DNA of 64,000 bases, taken from NCBI RefSeq assembly GCF_007655135.1, contig NC_045132.1, positions 5,642,001 to 5,706,000 on the forward strand. The letters are read 5' to 3'. Below the pieces are notes generated by a model. The model saw nothing but the letters and a program-made list of their open reading frames with translations. It had not been told where the DNA came from and did not search any database. The translations under genes were made by a program, and so were the position numbers. Positions 47,949-58,913 of the stretch are shown here, piece by piece. The DNA comes from Punica granatum (lineage: Eukaryota; Streptophyta; Magnoliopsida; Myrtales; Lythraceae). Every line of letters starts with the position of its first letter. The stretch's first letter is position 1.

Positions 47949-48879
47949 GGTGGCGTTTGAAATTTAGATTTAATTTTAACTTGACTTTGATTGTGATTTT
48001 ACGGAGTATTTGATCAAACTTGCGGGCCCAAATTCATTTGACCGTTGAATATTTTTGAAACCCCATCCCCTCCTCATCGCTGCATTGCAAACGGCCCCCA
48101 CCCCCTCCTTATTCTTCCTGAGCGCTGCAGATCTCGTCGCCCCGGCCCCCCGTTGTTCTTCCTTCTTCGTCAACAACAGCTGCTCCTCACGATTCCACAG
48201 TCAATCGAGAAAGCCCACCCGTCAGCTGGAGAGTGAAGCCGGCCCCTCCCTCCCCTCGACTCCTGCATCTCCTCCCCTGTCGCCCCGGCCCCCCGAACAT
48301 CTTGATTTCTTCTTCGTCAACGACTTCTGATCTTGACGATTACACCGACAATCGAGAAAGCCCACCCGTCAGCTGGAGAGTGAAGCCGGTCCTTTCTTCC
48401 CCTCAACGCCTGCATCTCCTCCCCTGTTAGAGCGAGCACAACAACCTCAACGACAGCTTCGAGCCCCTACCTATTGATCATCTTCTTAAGCGGCCATTGC
48501 GCTTCGAAATACCGCACAGCAACACAACAAGGTAATTTCTCCGACTCTTTGGTCTTTGTTAGAATTTGGAATTGCGATTGGGCTGGAAACGTTACCTGAA
48601 TTAGGGTTCCGAAAGTATGAGGAGTAGGGTGATGGATGCAGTACGGGACCGTATTGCAAATCAAATATGGCATGCTGAAAGAGGGGAACATCTTAACATG
48701 TAAATAAATGGATGGTGTTGAGAATATTGTAATTATGGAGTTGTATTAAAATGGAGTCGTGTAAATATTTATGGGTGGGGCTCATTATTTTGACTTTGAT
48801 GAGTATAATTTGTTTTGTTATGTATAGAGTTAAAATCAAAATCACGATTCTAAAATCAAACCTAAATTTCAAATGGGCC
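47949..48879. mobile_element. PIF/Harbinger-like non-autonomous element
   Basis: It starts GG and ends CC, with TAA on both sides (47946-47948 and 48880-48882) as a 3 bp target duplication. Inverted ends share TTTGAAATTTAG and 'ttgattttga' within the first ~50 bp. Inside is a duplicated ~180 bp segment (CAATCGAGAAAGCCCACC at about 48200 and 48350). Near the right end is a short frame on the plus strand ending VRDRIANQIWHAER plus seven residues and a stop (near 48700), possibly the tail of a HARBI1-like nuclease. No complete transposase. Confidence 0.8.
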
Positions 48880-50289
48880 TAAATTTCCCTCTTCATTTCA
48901 TCTAACATTTAACTTCCCGAAATGCCAATTGCAGATAATTTGAAAAACAGTAATGCTATTTGTGCCGAAATCAAACCTCTGAAAAAAGCTGCGAATAGAT
49001 ACAAGTGGCAAGTTTGTACTTATTGACACAATTAATGCGAGGGAGTAGGCATGCCAGCTCATCATGTGAATCGGAGAAAGAAGCATTTTCCTTTGAAAAA
49101 TAATTTGAAGACATTAGATTAGAAAATTTTTGGGGACGATTTCATCAATTGAGCCTCTAACGACTCTCCAAATCCCTTCATTGTTAACTTCCTTTTCCCA
49201 AAGATTGACTAGATAGTCAATTGGCTTCTCAGTAAAAATAAAAATAAAATAAAATAAAATAGTATCACTATGTTCTTTCGGTGAAATCACAAATATGCTA
49301 AACCTGACAAAATTACAGGTATTCTAAACATATAAGCTAAGAGTACTATTTCATTGTAGTGTCAATTTCACCTGAATCGATTTCAACTAATATTGGACCA
49401 ATTGACCCCTGAGCCCTCTCGGCCATTATCCTATTTTAAGCAATATGATCCAATTGAGCCAGTTTAAACCCCAATTCCAAGGACCCGAGACTAGCCCTAA
49501 TTAATCAATTTTCCTCCAATTAACCAACAATCCCATTACAGACATTTGGTGACCCGAGAGCTAGCTAATCCAACTTCAATCAATTTTGTCCAATTAATCA
49601 ATTAGACTAATCTAATCAAGCTCATAAGAACATAATCTAATCACTTGGCCCATTAATCAATCATCATATATCCATTCAACATCATCGAACATGAATTTAA
49701 GTAAGCGCACAAAATAAATGGATTTATTAGAAATACTCCAACCTCTTCTTCCTTTGTCGGAATCCCGACATCAAAAGGTCCATATGAGAGTATTTTGATA
49801 AATCCATGAATAATACTATATTAACATATATATATATATATATGTACATATCGACACGTATTAACAATAGAATAAAACCACTTAAACCATCTCAATCTCT
49901 ACCCCTTTGCCAAATTCGGCATCAAGAGACCTTTTTGGGGATGATCCAAGGGTTCCATGGTCACTACTCCATCATTAAGCATTGATTTAACTCGAAAATT
50001 AGAGAAAAGTAAAGGAAAGTGCGAGATTTCACTATATATTTACACAGGAGTTCGAGAAATAAAGGAAATGAATGAGAATCGACTCACACCCGAGCTATGA
50101 AGCTCGGCCAGAGGCTATGACGGCAAGTATATACCTTGTTCAACCAAATTCGAGCAAAACGACCTCGAGCAAGATCACCAGGATTTCCACGGGTAGCCTC
50201 CTTAATATAGGTATATTATCGGTATTTTGGGTCAATTTTAGCAGCACTTCAGCTCATCAATCAGCCACAAGTCCTTTTACCCTGAAAAT
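48880..50289. other. Intergenic, no gene recognised
   Basis: AT-rich, with an (AAAAT)n tract at about 49233-49261 and an AT microsatellite near 49828-49843. A few short open frames have no recognisable similarity. Confidence 0.35.
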
Positions 50290-51512
50290 TAGGGGAGTGC
50301 ATGGGTACCGGATATACCCGGAACCGGTCGGAATCTACCCTAACAGGTAGGGTCCGGGTAACTCATATTGAAAATAGAGTAGGGTCCGGGTATTAAAATC
50401 AAGAACCGGTGAAAATCGATTCCTGTTTCGATTCCTGCCTACAAGGTATCCAGAATCGAAACTGGATATTTAAAAAAAGAAAAAAGAAGGGAAGAGTAAA
50501 GTTACTGACTTTACTCTTTCGAGTAAAGTTACCCGGCCCTTCCTGCCGCTCCCACAACCCTAATCCCTACTACCGCGCTGCCGATCAGGTCAGCTAGTTA
50601 AACCCCTTCTTTCAGTACCCAATGCCTTACTGTTCTCAAAACCCTTGTGACTCGAGCTCCGAGAAGCTTGTGAAATTGATTGATGAGGTGTTGTCTTTCT
50701 TTTCCGCGCCATCTTGTTTTAGGTTCGTGCGCCAACCATGTTTCAGGCTGCGGGTTCACTGTACCAACCTCAAGCTGGTCTGGGTTCGGCCGCAGAAACT
50801 GGTACGAAGATTTACGTATCTAATTTGGACTATGGAGTCTCAAACGAGGACATCAAGGTAGTCACCTCCACTCTGCGGAATTCCTTCGTTTCTATAATGC
50901 AAAGTTTTCTTGGTAGAGTGTGTTTTTCTTTATTGGTGGTAGGTTTCGTGTTGAAGCTCGAATAGGTTGAATATATCCCTTGGATGTTTTGGGATTTCTT
51001 CACCGATGGTAGACCTACAGTTTTGACCAAGTGAATCAATTCACGCCGACTCTTTTTGTGATTAAAAGTTGCTCCGTTCACGTGTGCATATATGCCTGGT
51101 TGGTTCTCCATGCCATCGATTCAGTCATGCTCTGGCTTCATTTGTTTTCCCTCAAAATGCCATGGTATGCAATTCTTTGGAGATGTTGAGGTGCGTCCTG
51201 ATTTTGGGTCTTTCGAGTTCAATCAAGTTGTCGCTTGCCTTTCATTTATTGGAGTTCTAGTTTTTGTCCTGAAATTGCTTAGTCCTGAAATTTCTAGTTC
51301 TAGGTTCGAGTTCAATCAAGTTGTTGATTTTCAGTTTTATTTAGCGAGACAAAAAAAATTTACAGGTTCCAACAGATACCACAGATTCCGAGTAGGTTCC
51401 GGTTCCAAGATTCAACAGGGGTAGGATTCGGTTCCAAAATCTTGGAACATGTTTCTTACAGGGTAGGATCGTATCGTGAAAAATACAAGGTACTCGGAAC
51501 CGATCACTCCTA
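50290..51512. mobile_element. hAT-like element carrying a gene fragment (Pack-hAT)
   Basis: Starts TAGGGGAGTGC and ends CACTCCTA (reverse TAGGAGTG). It is flanked by CTGAAAAT at 50282-50289 and 51513-51520, an exact 8 bp target duplication as hAT transposons make. Subterminal regions carry repeated GGTTCC/GGAACC and GGGTCCGGGTA motifs in both orientations, typical of plant hAT ends. No transposase. The interior holds an exon of an ALY/THO4 gene with intron borders (see next entry), so the sequence was captured as DNA and not from mRNA. Confidence 0.85.
50723..50857 (+). pseudogene. Captured ALY/THO4 RNA-export factor exon
   Basis: A 45-codon exon bounded by an AG acceptor (TTGTTTTAG) and a GT donor (ATCAAG|GTAGTC). 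It reads VRAPTMFQAAGSLYQPQAG, continues to TGTKIYVSNLDYGVSNEDIK and has no stop. The second part is the start of the RRM domain (RNP2 IYVSNL) as found in plant ALY/THO complex subunit 4 proteins, which link mRNA splicing to nuclear export. The next RRM exon is absent; unrelated sequence follows the donor. Sequence from about 50500 to 50722 may be captured upstream intron or leader. Confidence 0.8.
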
Positions 51513-51520
51513 CTGAAAAT

Positions 51521-52286
51521 GACTCTCTATTTATCGAGACTGCAGGGGGACTTTTACAAATATTTTTGGAATTTCGATGGTCCAGAGTGCACTAGCTGGC
51601 TGTTCTGGCTGGGTCACGTTGATAGCTGTTTGTTCCCATCTGAGCCTTCCTTAAAATTTCAAAATGACGGAACAGAGTTCAACTAGTTCGAACTGAACTA
51701 GTTCGGTTTGAATTAATCGCGCCTCAGTCCCTAAACTTCCATAGAAAAACTTCATTTTCACACTTTTTGAAGAGATTAACCACATCTCTGTGGAGCAATT
51801 TTATCGAAAAATATTTTCATGGTTGGAAAATAAATATTTAATTGAAAAGGCCCTTAAATGAATATTTCTCATGACAAGAGAATATCGATTTATTTGTCTC
51901 GAACCGTTCATCTATTGGAGTAAAATATAATAATCAAAGAGTTTGAGTTTTTTATGAGTCAAAATAATTGCGGTGCGGATTTTTAATAAAAAATATGAAT
52001 GGTGTGGTTTAAAATAAAAATCTTTGGAAATTACACGTTATTATGAGAAATTATTTTTCTTACCTGCAAACACTGAGAAAAATATTACTGATCACACTGT
52101 ATAGTTTTTTAAAATGGCACCAAAAATAAATAATTGCTTAAGAAGAGCACTCAAGGACTCATCTCCTGTTATTTGAAGACCATTTCCCTGAGTCCGTATT
52201 CTTACAAGTCTTTGTGCTTGAGTCCACCTTCAGACTGATGATATGCTTAGGGTTTCTTTTGATTCTTGAGCAAGTCTGGGCAAAAA
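51521..52286. other. Intergenic, nothing recognised
   Basis: AT-rich, with no supported gene or bounded repeat. Confidence 0.3.
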
Positions 52287-52880
52287 TTAGGTGCTTACAA
52301 CTAGTGACAAATATGTCCATTTTGCTACATAAACACCAGAGATCTCCCCTATCCAGTAAACATGATCAGGAGCAACATCTAGAGTCGAGGCACGGATAGA
52401 AGTGCTGTTATCCAAAAGATGGCTGAATACATCCCAACGCCAAGACCCGTCCTCACGTGTAAACTGATTCATTGTCAACTCCAGAAGATGATCATCCACT
52501 TCAGCCATAGCTCCAGACAGGAGGTTACCTCCACCCAAACCCCAAACATCCTCTCAGAGACGTACATGATCACCTCGGCCTATCGCCCATGTTGAAAGAA
52601 CCCGAAAGGCAACTTCCAGAATGAGGGTCCTCCCTGTAGCAATTACATACAGCTCTATCCAACCTCTTAAAGACATGACTGTACCCAGGAAGAAGGGTTC
52701 CACGCCATGTGAAAGGAGGACCACCGCTACAAAGTTCCATCAAACCATAGTCCTCAAGAGTCGCCAGAAGTCTTAACGTTGGACTTGGGTTGAGTGGAGC
52801 TCCTCCATGCTTCTCGCTTGCATAAGAATCTCGTTAAAGTCTCCAATAACTAGCCATGGCTCCGACCGATCCCCGAGAAG
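52287..52880 (-). mobile_element. LINE remnant with internal deletion
   Basis: Minus strand. Near 52870-52780 a frame reads EPWLVIGDFNEIL, the signature of the plant LINE endonuclease. At 52538-52287 a second frame reads WRWDVFSHLLDN and APDHVYWIGEISGVY, typical of the zinc-binding region after the reverse transcriptase (zf-RVT). The ~1.5 kb reverse transcriptase that should separate them is missing, so the element is deleted internally and dead. Confidence 0.7.
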
Positions 52881-52905
52881 AGAGAGAGAGAAGAAAATCC
52901 CATAG

Positions 52906-53092
52906 AGATCGTCTGAAAATTTAAGTTAATAAGACCGTGCTATAGATGTACAATAGTTGGGTTTTGTTTACCTAGTAATGTTTTCTGAATTGGGAAGAGA
53001 AACTTTAATTAATGTAATATTAGAAAATTTCACATTAATTTTACATCTATCTATGGTCTTGTTAAGTTAAAAATTTTCAAACGATTGCGCTG
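52906..53092. mobile_element. Hairpin MITE upstream of RPT1
   Basis: The left part GATCGTCTGAAAATTT and the reverse of the right part AAATTTTCAAACGATTG pair, and the arms continue with 'aagaccgtgctatagatgta' facing 'tacatctatctatggtcttg'. About 185 bp, some 400 bp before the RPT1 start codon. Confidence 0.7.
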
Positions 53093-53283
53093 ACAGGGTG
53101 CCGTCACGTCAGTAAAATTATTAAAAATTAATACTATTTGAATTCATTGAAATAATATAGAGGAAGCTTTAAAACTGCCCAAAACCCTCGGAATAGCCGA
53201 GGGGGGATGATCAACGGATGGAGCGTAGTGGCCGCAGGTGAGGGGCTCCCAACCCCAAGAAATCGAGGTCCAAAATCGCAGAA

Positions 53284-53390
53284 GGCCCAGGACAAGGCCC
53301 ATTTGTCTCTTAATGGGCCCAGCGGGCCGGAGGGTTTGGGAAGAAGAGCACGTGCTTATCACGTGATCTGTTCCCTGGGACCCCCACGTG
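53284..53390. promoter_or_regulatory. Site II and G-box cluster in the RPT1 promoter
   Basis: Three GGCCCA/TGGGCC (site II) motifs at 53284-53289, 53296-53301 and 53314-53321 are followed by three CACGTG (G-box) motifs at 53349-53354, 53360-53365 and 53385-53390. The last is 104 bp before the ATG. Site II elements are common in promoters of constitutively expressed plant genes; G-boxes bind bZIP and bHLH factors. Binding here is inferred. Confidence 0.55.
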
Positions 53391-53493
53391 GATGAGCTCG
53401 AGCTTCTGCCCTCCTCATCAAGAAACCTCGCCATAAAAACCATTTCTGTTTGAAGAAAGCAAATCGGAAACTCGAAGACATTTGTCTGCGACG

Positions 53494-56400
53494 ATGGCGC
53501 CTGAACCCGATGAGGAGCTCAAGGACGAGAAGAACCCCCGCCCTCTCGATGAAGACGACATTGCCCTCCTCAAGACCTACGTATGCCCCCACCTTGCTCT
53601 TCCCACTTTTTGGCGTTTCTCCCACCCCCAAAAACCTGCTAAGTCGTGTCAGTTCCTCGGTTCTTTGATCACTATCGGCTTAGACTTGATGGGTTTGTGT
53701 AGTCATGCGGTTCTGGATCTGTGTTGAGTTCGAGTGTTGGTAATTGGGTGGACGGTGATTTCGGTTGATTCTGTGACTAGTGGAGCATAGACAAGGAATT
53801 TTACTTCCCCTGATATGCTTGGCTATCCAAATCTTTGTTCTTAAGTATTTTAGGCCTTTACTGATTTATAGATACCTGTTGGATCGGATCGGGGTGACGA
53901 TTCCTATAGTTCTGCTGTCGGAATCTTGATAGAGTGGTGCTTTTATCTGGGCTAATTCTTAAGTTTTTTGTTTTTATGTTTATTTACTCGTTATTGATTC
54001 AAAGAGTTACTGTCTGCCTGTATGGATTGGATATCAAACAGCTAATTTCAGTTGATTCAATTGATTGGTCTCGGCATGTTTTGTCAGAGGTTACACGGAT
54101 GATATTCAGCGGTATAGTTTCTCTGTCCCTGGAAATTTCCTCCTTGGGATTGCTTGTTGTTGTCAATTTCAGACGGGTTACCAAATTTGGTTATCAAATC
54201 TACTTCTTTGTTTTTTTTTTTTTTAAATTTTTGTGTTTATCATTTGCACTGGACATTCCTATGTTATTGAATCGTTCTGTTTTTGGTCTGTGCAGGGTCT
54301 GGGGCCTTACTCCACGAGCATAAAGAAAGTCGAAAAGGAGATAAAGGAAATGGCTAAGAAAGTCAATGACCTGTGTGGTACGGCTCTTATCTCATCTACT
54401 CTCATGCCGTGCTGAAAATAGTGCCTGCATAGCTGCTGCATATGTATTATGTAGATTATTCATGAGCTGATAATAAGGTACCTAAATTGCCTAAAAAGTG
54501 AAATGACTTTTGAGGGAGTTGTATCATTGTATTATTTTGTCATGGGGTCAACTATTTCTTCCGCTTATTAATTGAGCGATAGAAGAATGTGGGCTTGGGT
54601 TATTCTTCTCTTCTTCTATGTTTGCTCTTTGCCTTATTTAGATGGTGAATCTTTTAATTTGTTTCTTATTGGACGAACTAAGCAGTACAAGAATTTAGGT
54701 TTTAGATGTTGGCCCGTATTTTTCCTATTGAAAGCATATGAAAATGTTCTGATCTTTGTATGCCCACATCACGACGGCATCTCTAGTACACTTTTTTGGT
54801 AGATTGTTTCGTTTTTTGAATTGTACAATTTATTGATTTTCTAATGTCACTTTATAAATATGAAACTCTTTCATCTGCCACAGGTATCAAGGAGTCTGAC
54901 ACTGGTTTAGCCGCACCTAGCCAGTGGGATCTCGTCTCTGATAAGCAAATGATGCAGGAAGAGCAACCTCTTCAGGTATGGTTACTTTGGTGCTCTAGCC
55001 TGACTAACTTTCTATGCTGGTGTCTGGTGAATTATCTTTCTCTCTGATGTTATGTAATTCTGTCAAATAGGTGGCAAGATGCACTAAAATAATCAATCCA
55101 AATACAGAGGATGCCAAATATGTCATTAATGTCAAGCAAATCGCTAAGGTATGCTGATGTTTATTCATTTTGACTTAATGTAGATTGTATCGCCTTCACT
55201 TTTAGCAGTTAGATATTGGGCTTCATTTTTTCCTGTATATAAGATCCATGATGAATGATTTTTTAATGAAATTGTTTCCTTATGCTCTTGTTGTCATATC
55301 TGTGAGGCTTTAGTCCTATCTGGTACCATCTTTCCCATATGTTGCAGTTTGTTGTTGGACTTGGAGAAAAGGTATCGCCAACTGATATCGAAGAGGGCAT
55401 GCGTGTCGGGTATGTCAGCTCACTCGAATCAAGCAAGCATTCATGACTAATTAATGAGATTGCATGTGGAGATGTTTCTGATTCTAAGTCATCAAGCAGA
55501 TCAATAAATTTATCTCCATTTCAACTGAATACGAAAATAGTTGGTTTGGTCTCAACAAAATGTTGAAGATGTGACTTTGTTGATATCTTCTCTTAGAACT
55601 GCACATCCTTTATGTCATATTACTTGCTGGTATCAAGATGTTAGTTAGTTCGAGGCACACTTAATTTGCAATAATTGCTAAGGTATTTGAGCTTCTTTAA
55701 TTACTCCATGCTCTAGATTTTCACTTAGTTGACTTCCATGGGGTACTTGTAGTGTAGACCGAAACAAGTATCAGATCCAGATTCCATTGCCGCCAAAAAT
55801 TGACCCGAGTGTGACTATGATGACTGTGGAGGAGAAGCCAGATGTGACCTATAACGATGTTGGGGGATGCAAGGAGCAGATAGAGAGGATGCGTGAAGTG
55901 AGTTTTCTTTTGATGGGCATGTTCATTTCCCTATCTTACTGGCTTGTTCTGTTTCAGATGATTCAATCTACTTTCTTACTTTTCAGGTTGTTGAGTTGCC
56001 CATGCTTCACCCAGAAAAATTTGTGAAACTTGGAATTGATCCTCCTAAGGGTGTCCTCTTGTATGGCCCACCAGGAACCGGCAAAACACTTCTGGCAAGA
56101 GCTGTGGCAAATAGAACAGATGCATGTTTCATTCGTGTTATCGGCAGTGAACTTGTTCAGAAGTATGTTGGTGAGGGAGCCAGGATGGTACGGGAACTAT
56201 TTCAGGTGATGTGTTTGATCCTGAAGAGCCTTCAACATATAGGATTCGTCCTGCTTGTGTGATAACTATTTTTTTATAGAGTTCTTTGTTTCTCATAGTA
56301 GTAATTTTTGTGCGTTGCAGATGGCACGTTCTAAGAAGGCCTGTATTGTGTTTTTTGACGAAGTTGATGCAATTGGCGGTGCACGTTTTGATGATGGTGT

Positions 56401-57237
56401 TGGTGGGGATAATGAGGTTCAGCGCACTATGCTTGAGATAGTTAATCAGCTTGATGGTTTTGATGCTCGTGGAAACATTAAAGTTCTCATGGCCACAAAT
56501 AGGTAAATGTTCGCAACCGACATCTGCAGCAACTGCTCTTAGCAGAGTTGGTCTAGAAAACACTGTTCAGTTGGTAAAGTGATGGGTACTAGTTTTTGCT
56601 TAATCTCTTCACTTAGCTAGATAGATGTTTTTTAGATGGCACAAGATTGTAATTTGAGTGTAGGCCGCATCTAGGACCTATCATATGCTAATTATGGCTT
56701 TTTTATTCTACTGTATTTCAGGCCAGACACCTTAGATCCCGCATTATTGCGTCCTGGTCGTTTGGATCGTAAGGTTGAATTTGGTCTTCCTGACCTTGAG
56801 AGTAGGACACAGATATTCAAGATTCACACAAGGACTATGAACTGTGAGAGGGACATTCGGTTCGAACTTCTTGCCCGGCTTTGTCCCAATTCTACCGGTG
56901 AGAATCTTTTTCTGGATGATTTATATAACCATCCCCTCGAAACATTCAAACTATGTTCTGCCGGACACTTTTTTCCCACTCATTAGAACATGGAGATGGT
57001 GTTTGAATGTATCAATCATACGTATTTGGAGATGCTGTCAGCAGTTATGAGATTCTTATACATGGGCTTGTGATTCCAGGTGCCGACATACGGAGCGTGT
57101 GCACGGAAGCAGGAATGTATGCTATTAGAGCAAGAAGGAAGACGGTGACGGAGAAGGACTTCCTTGACGCCGTGAACAAAGTCATCAAAGGATACCAGAA
57201 ATTCAGTGCCACACCAAAGTACATGGTCTACAACTGA
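53494..57237 (+). CDS. RPT1: 26S proteasome regulatory particle ATPase RPT1 (subunit 7)
   Basis: Ten exons join in frame to 426 aa, the normal RPT1 length: 53494-53580, 54296-54377, 54884-54975, 55071-55148, 55348-55409, 55753-55897, 55987-56205, 56321-56502, 56722-56897, 57080-57237. An N-terminal coiled coil ([17 protein letters not shown]) is followed by an OB-like domain, then the AAA+ ATPase with Walker A GPPGTGKT at 209-216, Walker [11 protein letters not shown] (Asp268-Glu269), and the arginine-rich [13 protein letters not shown] region. The end KYMVYN lacks the HbYX tail of some other RPT subunits. Role: one of six ATPases of the base ring that unfold ubiquitinated proteins and thread them into the 20S core, in nucleus and cytosol. 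The start matches the family N-terminus ([13 protein letters not shown]). It is convergent with F5H 1.7 kb away. All catalytic residues are present. Confidence 0.96.
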
Positions 57238-58554
57238 TGAGTCGGTACGAGCCTCCTGTATAACTGGTTAATCATACGTACGAGCCTCCTTTGTTCTTTA
57301 AGATGCTCTGAAAGGTTTCTCTCAGGCAAATGCTGTCCTGGGACAGCAAATTTTATGTATTACGGCTTCTTGTATGATGAAAGTCGGTGCACCATTTCAC
57401 CACATCTTGAAATATTTGGTGGCGCGTTGCTTTCAGTGCACTTTCGTACCAGGGCCCGTTGCATTAGTTGTGCCTTAGCATCTCAGTTTTCATGCTTTGT
57501 TTGCTCTTCCTGGCTGGATTTTTAAACAGGAGATACGTTTGATGCCTTAGCCAAAACGAGCTATCAGTGGCTGAAATTCAGTTGTCCCCCCATCATGAGC
57601 ACGTCATTCTCTTTTCTATTGGAAAATTGCGACAGCCAGAGCTTATTTCCCTTGCTTTCCAAGCAAATAAAACTATGCGAAAACCTTTTGTCGATGTTCC
57701 GTTGCAAGAAAAGCACAGGCCACCGATGCCTTGAGATGGATCGTGATCATGAACTGATCTTTACTCATAACGTGGCTGTTGAAGAATCAATATTATCAAT
57801 TACAGCAGTTGAGTAGATGATGAAGCGTCAACAATATCAGTCACATCTGTCGAGGAGATGTGATTAAGTGGGTCGATCATAATCTAATAACCATACGCAA
57901 CACATGAAGACGGTTGTCCAAACATCACGGGATATCAGATCCTATTCAATGATAGAATCACAACTTGAGTGTAAATATGAGTCATGATTTGGTTTCATAG
58001 TTAATTCAGTTGAGTATCAGCGATTACGGTCGTTGGCCAATAATCTCTTAGTTTCTTTGATTAGGTTTTATTTGAGTGCGACAGGAACAATATGTAATTA
58101 TACAAGAATTCAATAGAAATTCGAAAAGGTAGACAAACGTCCTCAGCTAAGTCGAATCGATAAATCAATCCTATCCACTTCATAAGAACAAACTAACGAG
58201 AGATAATTTTTTTTTCCTTTTTGCGGTCAGATTACATGGTGGTGTTCTCAATTTATTAACTGAGACTGTATAATCCCATTCACCAACTCTTGGCTTGACC
58301 CCGATTATGAGTTGTTTTATTTCAATATTTTGTACTGCCATAAAGTCCTACTAAAAGACAGGATATATATTTTCTTTCTAGTGGAGACGGGGGTAAATGC
58401 TTGAAAAATTCAAAATAGCAAAGGTGGGGTAAATCGCCTAACAACAAAGAACCTAAGCCATTAGGAATATAAACAAGATGATGAATGCCAGGTGGAAGAG
58501 AGTATAGCCCTTCTAGTTTGATCCAACCAATTAGCACAACACTTGCCTTCCTTA
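57238..58554. other. Intergenic between convergent RPT1 and F5H
   Basis: The first ~350 bp are likely the RPT1 3' UTR. The rest shows no gene; the open frames at 57595 and 58322 have no recognisable similarity. Confidence 0.35.
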
Positions 58555-58705
58555 ACTTGATATTTTTTTTTCTGTTCAATTATAATAGAAATCCATGAGA
58601 CTAATACGATAAAATGGAAATTCTAATGACTAATAAGTATCAAACATACAACCTCTTAATTGTAGATTACGCTACAACACTATATCCTCTTTAATAAAAT
58701 ATATC
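58555..58705 (-). mobile_element. SINE-like element
   Basis: On the minus strand: 'gtgttgtagcgtaatctac', box B-like TGTTTGATACTTA, 'gaatttccattttat', then ACAGAAAAAAAAATATC. It aligns with 700-861 (also minus) and 41600-41715. Confidence 0.55.
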
Positions 58706-58913
58706 ATTTTAATTAAGAGGAAATTAGACAATGTACCTCACGATATTATTCATCATGAAACTTATATACGCAGAATTCACACGTTCGACAGAACATAGCT
58801 TTTACTTTCCTTTCGAAACAAAGCATAAGAAAAAGTCTTTTATCTTTTCATTTGGAAAAAGAAAAATTTCAAAGGAAAGAAAAAGGAAATACATGCAAGT
58901 ACTTCCCTATAAT

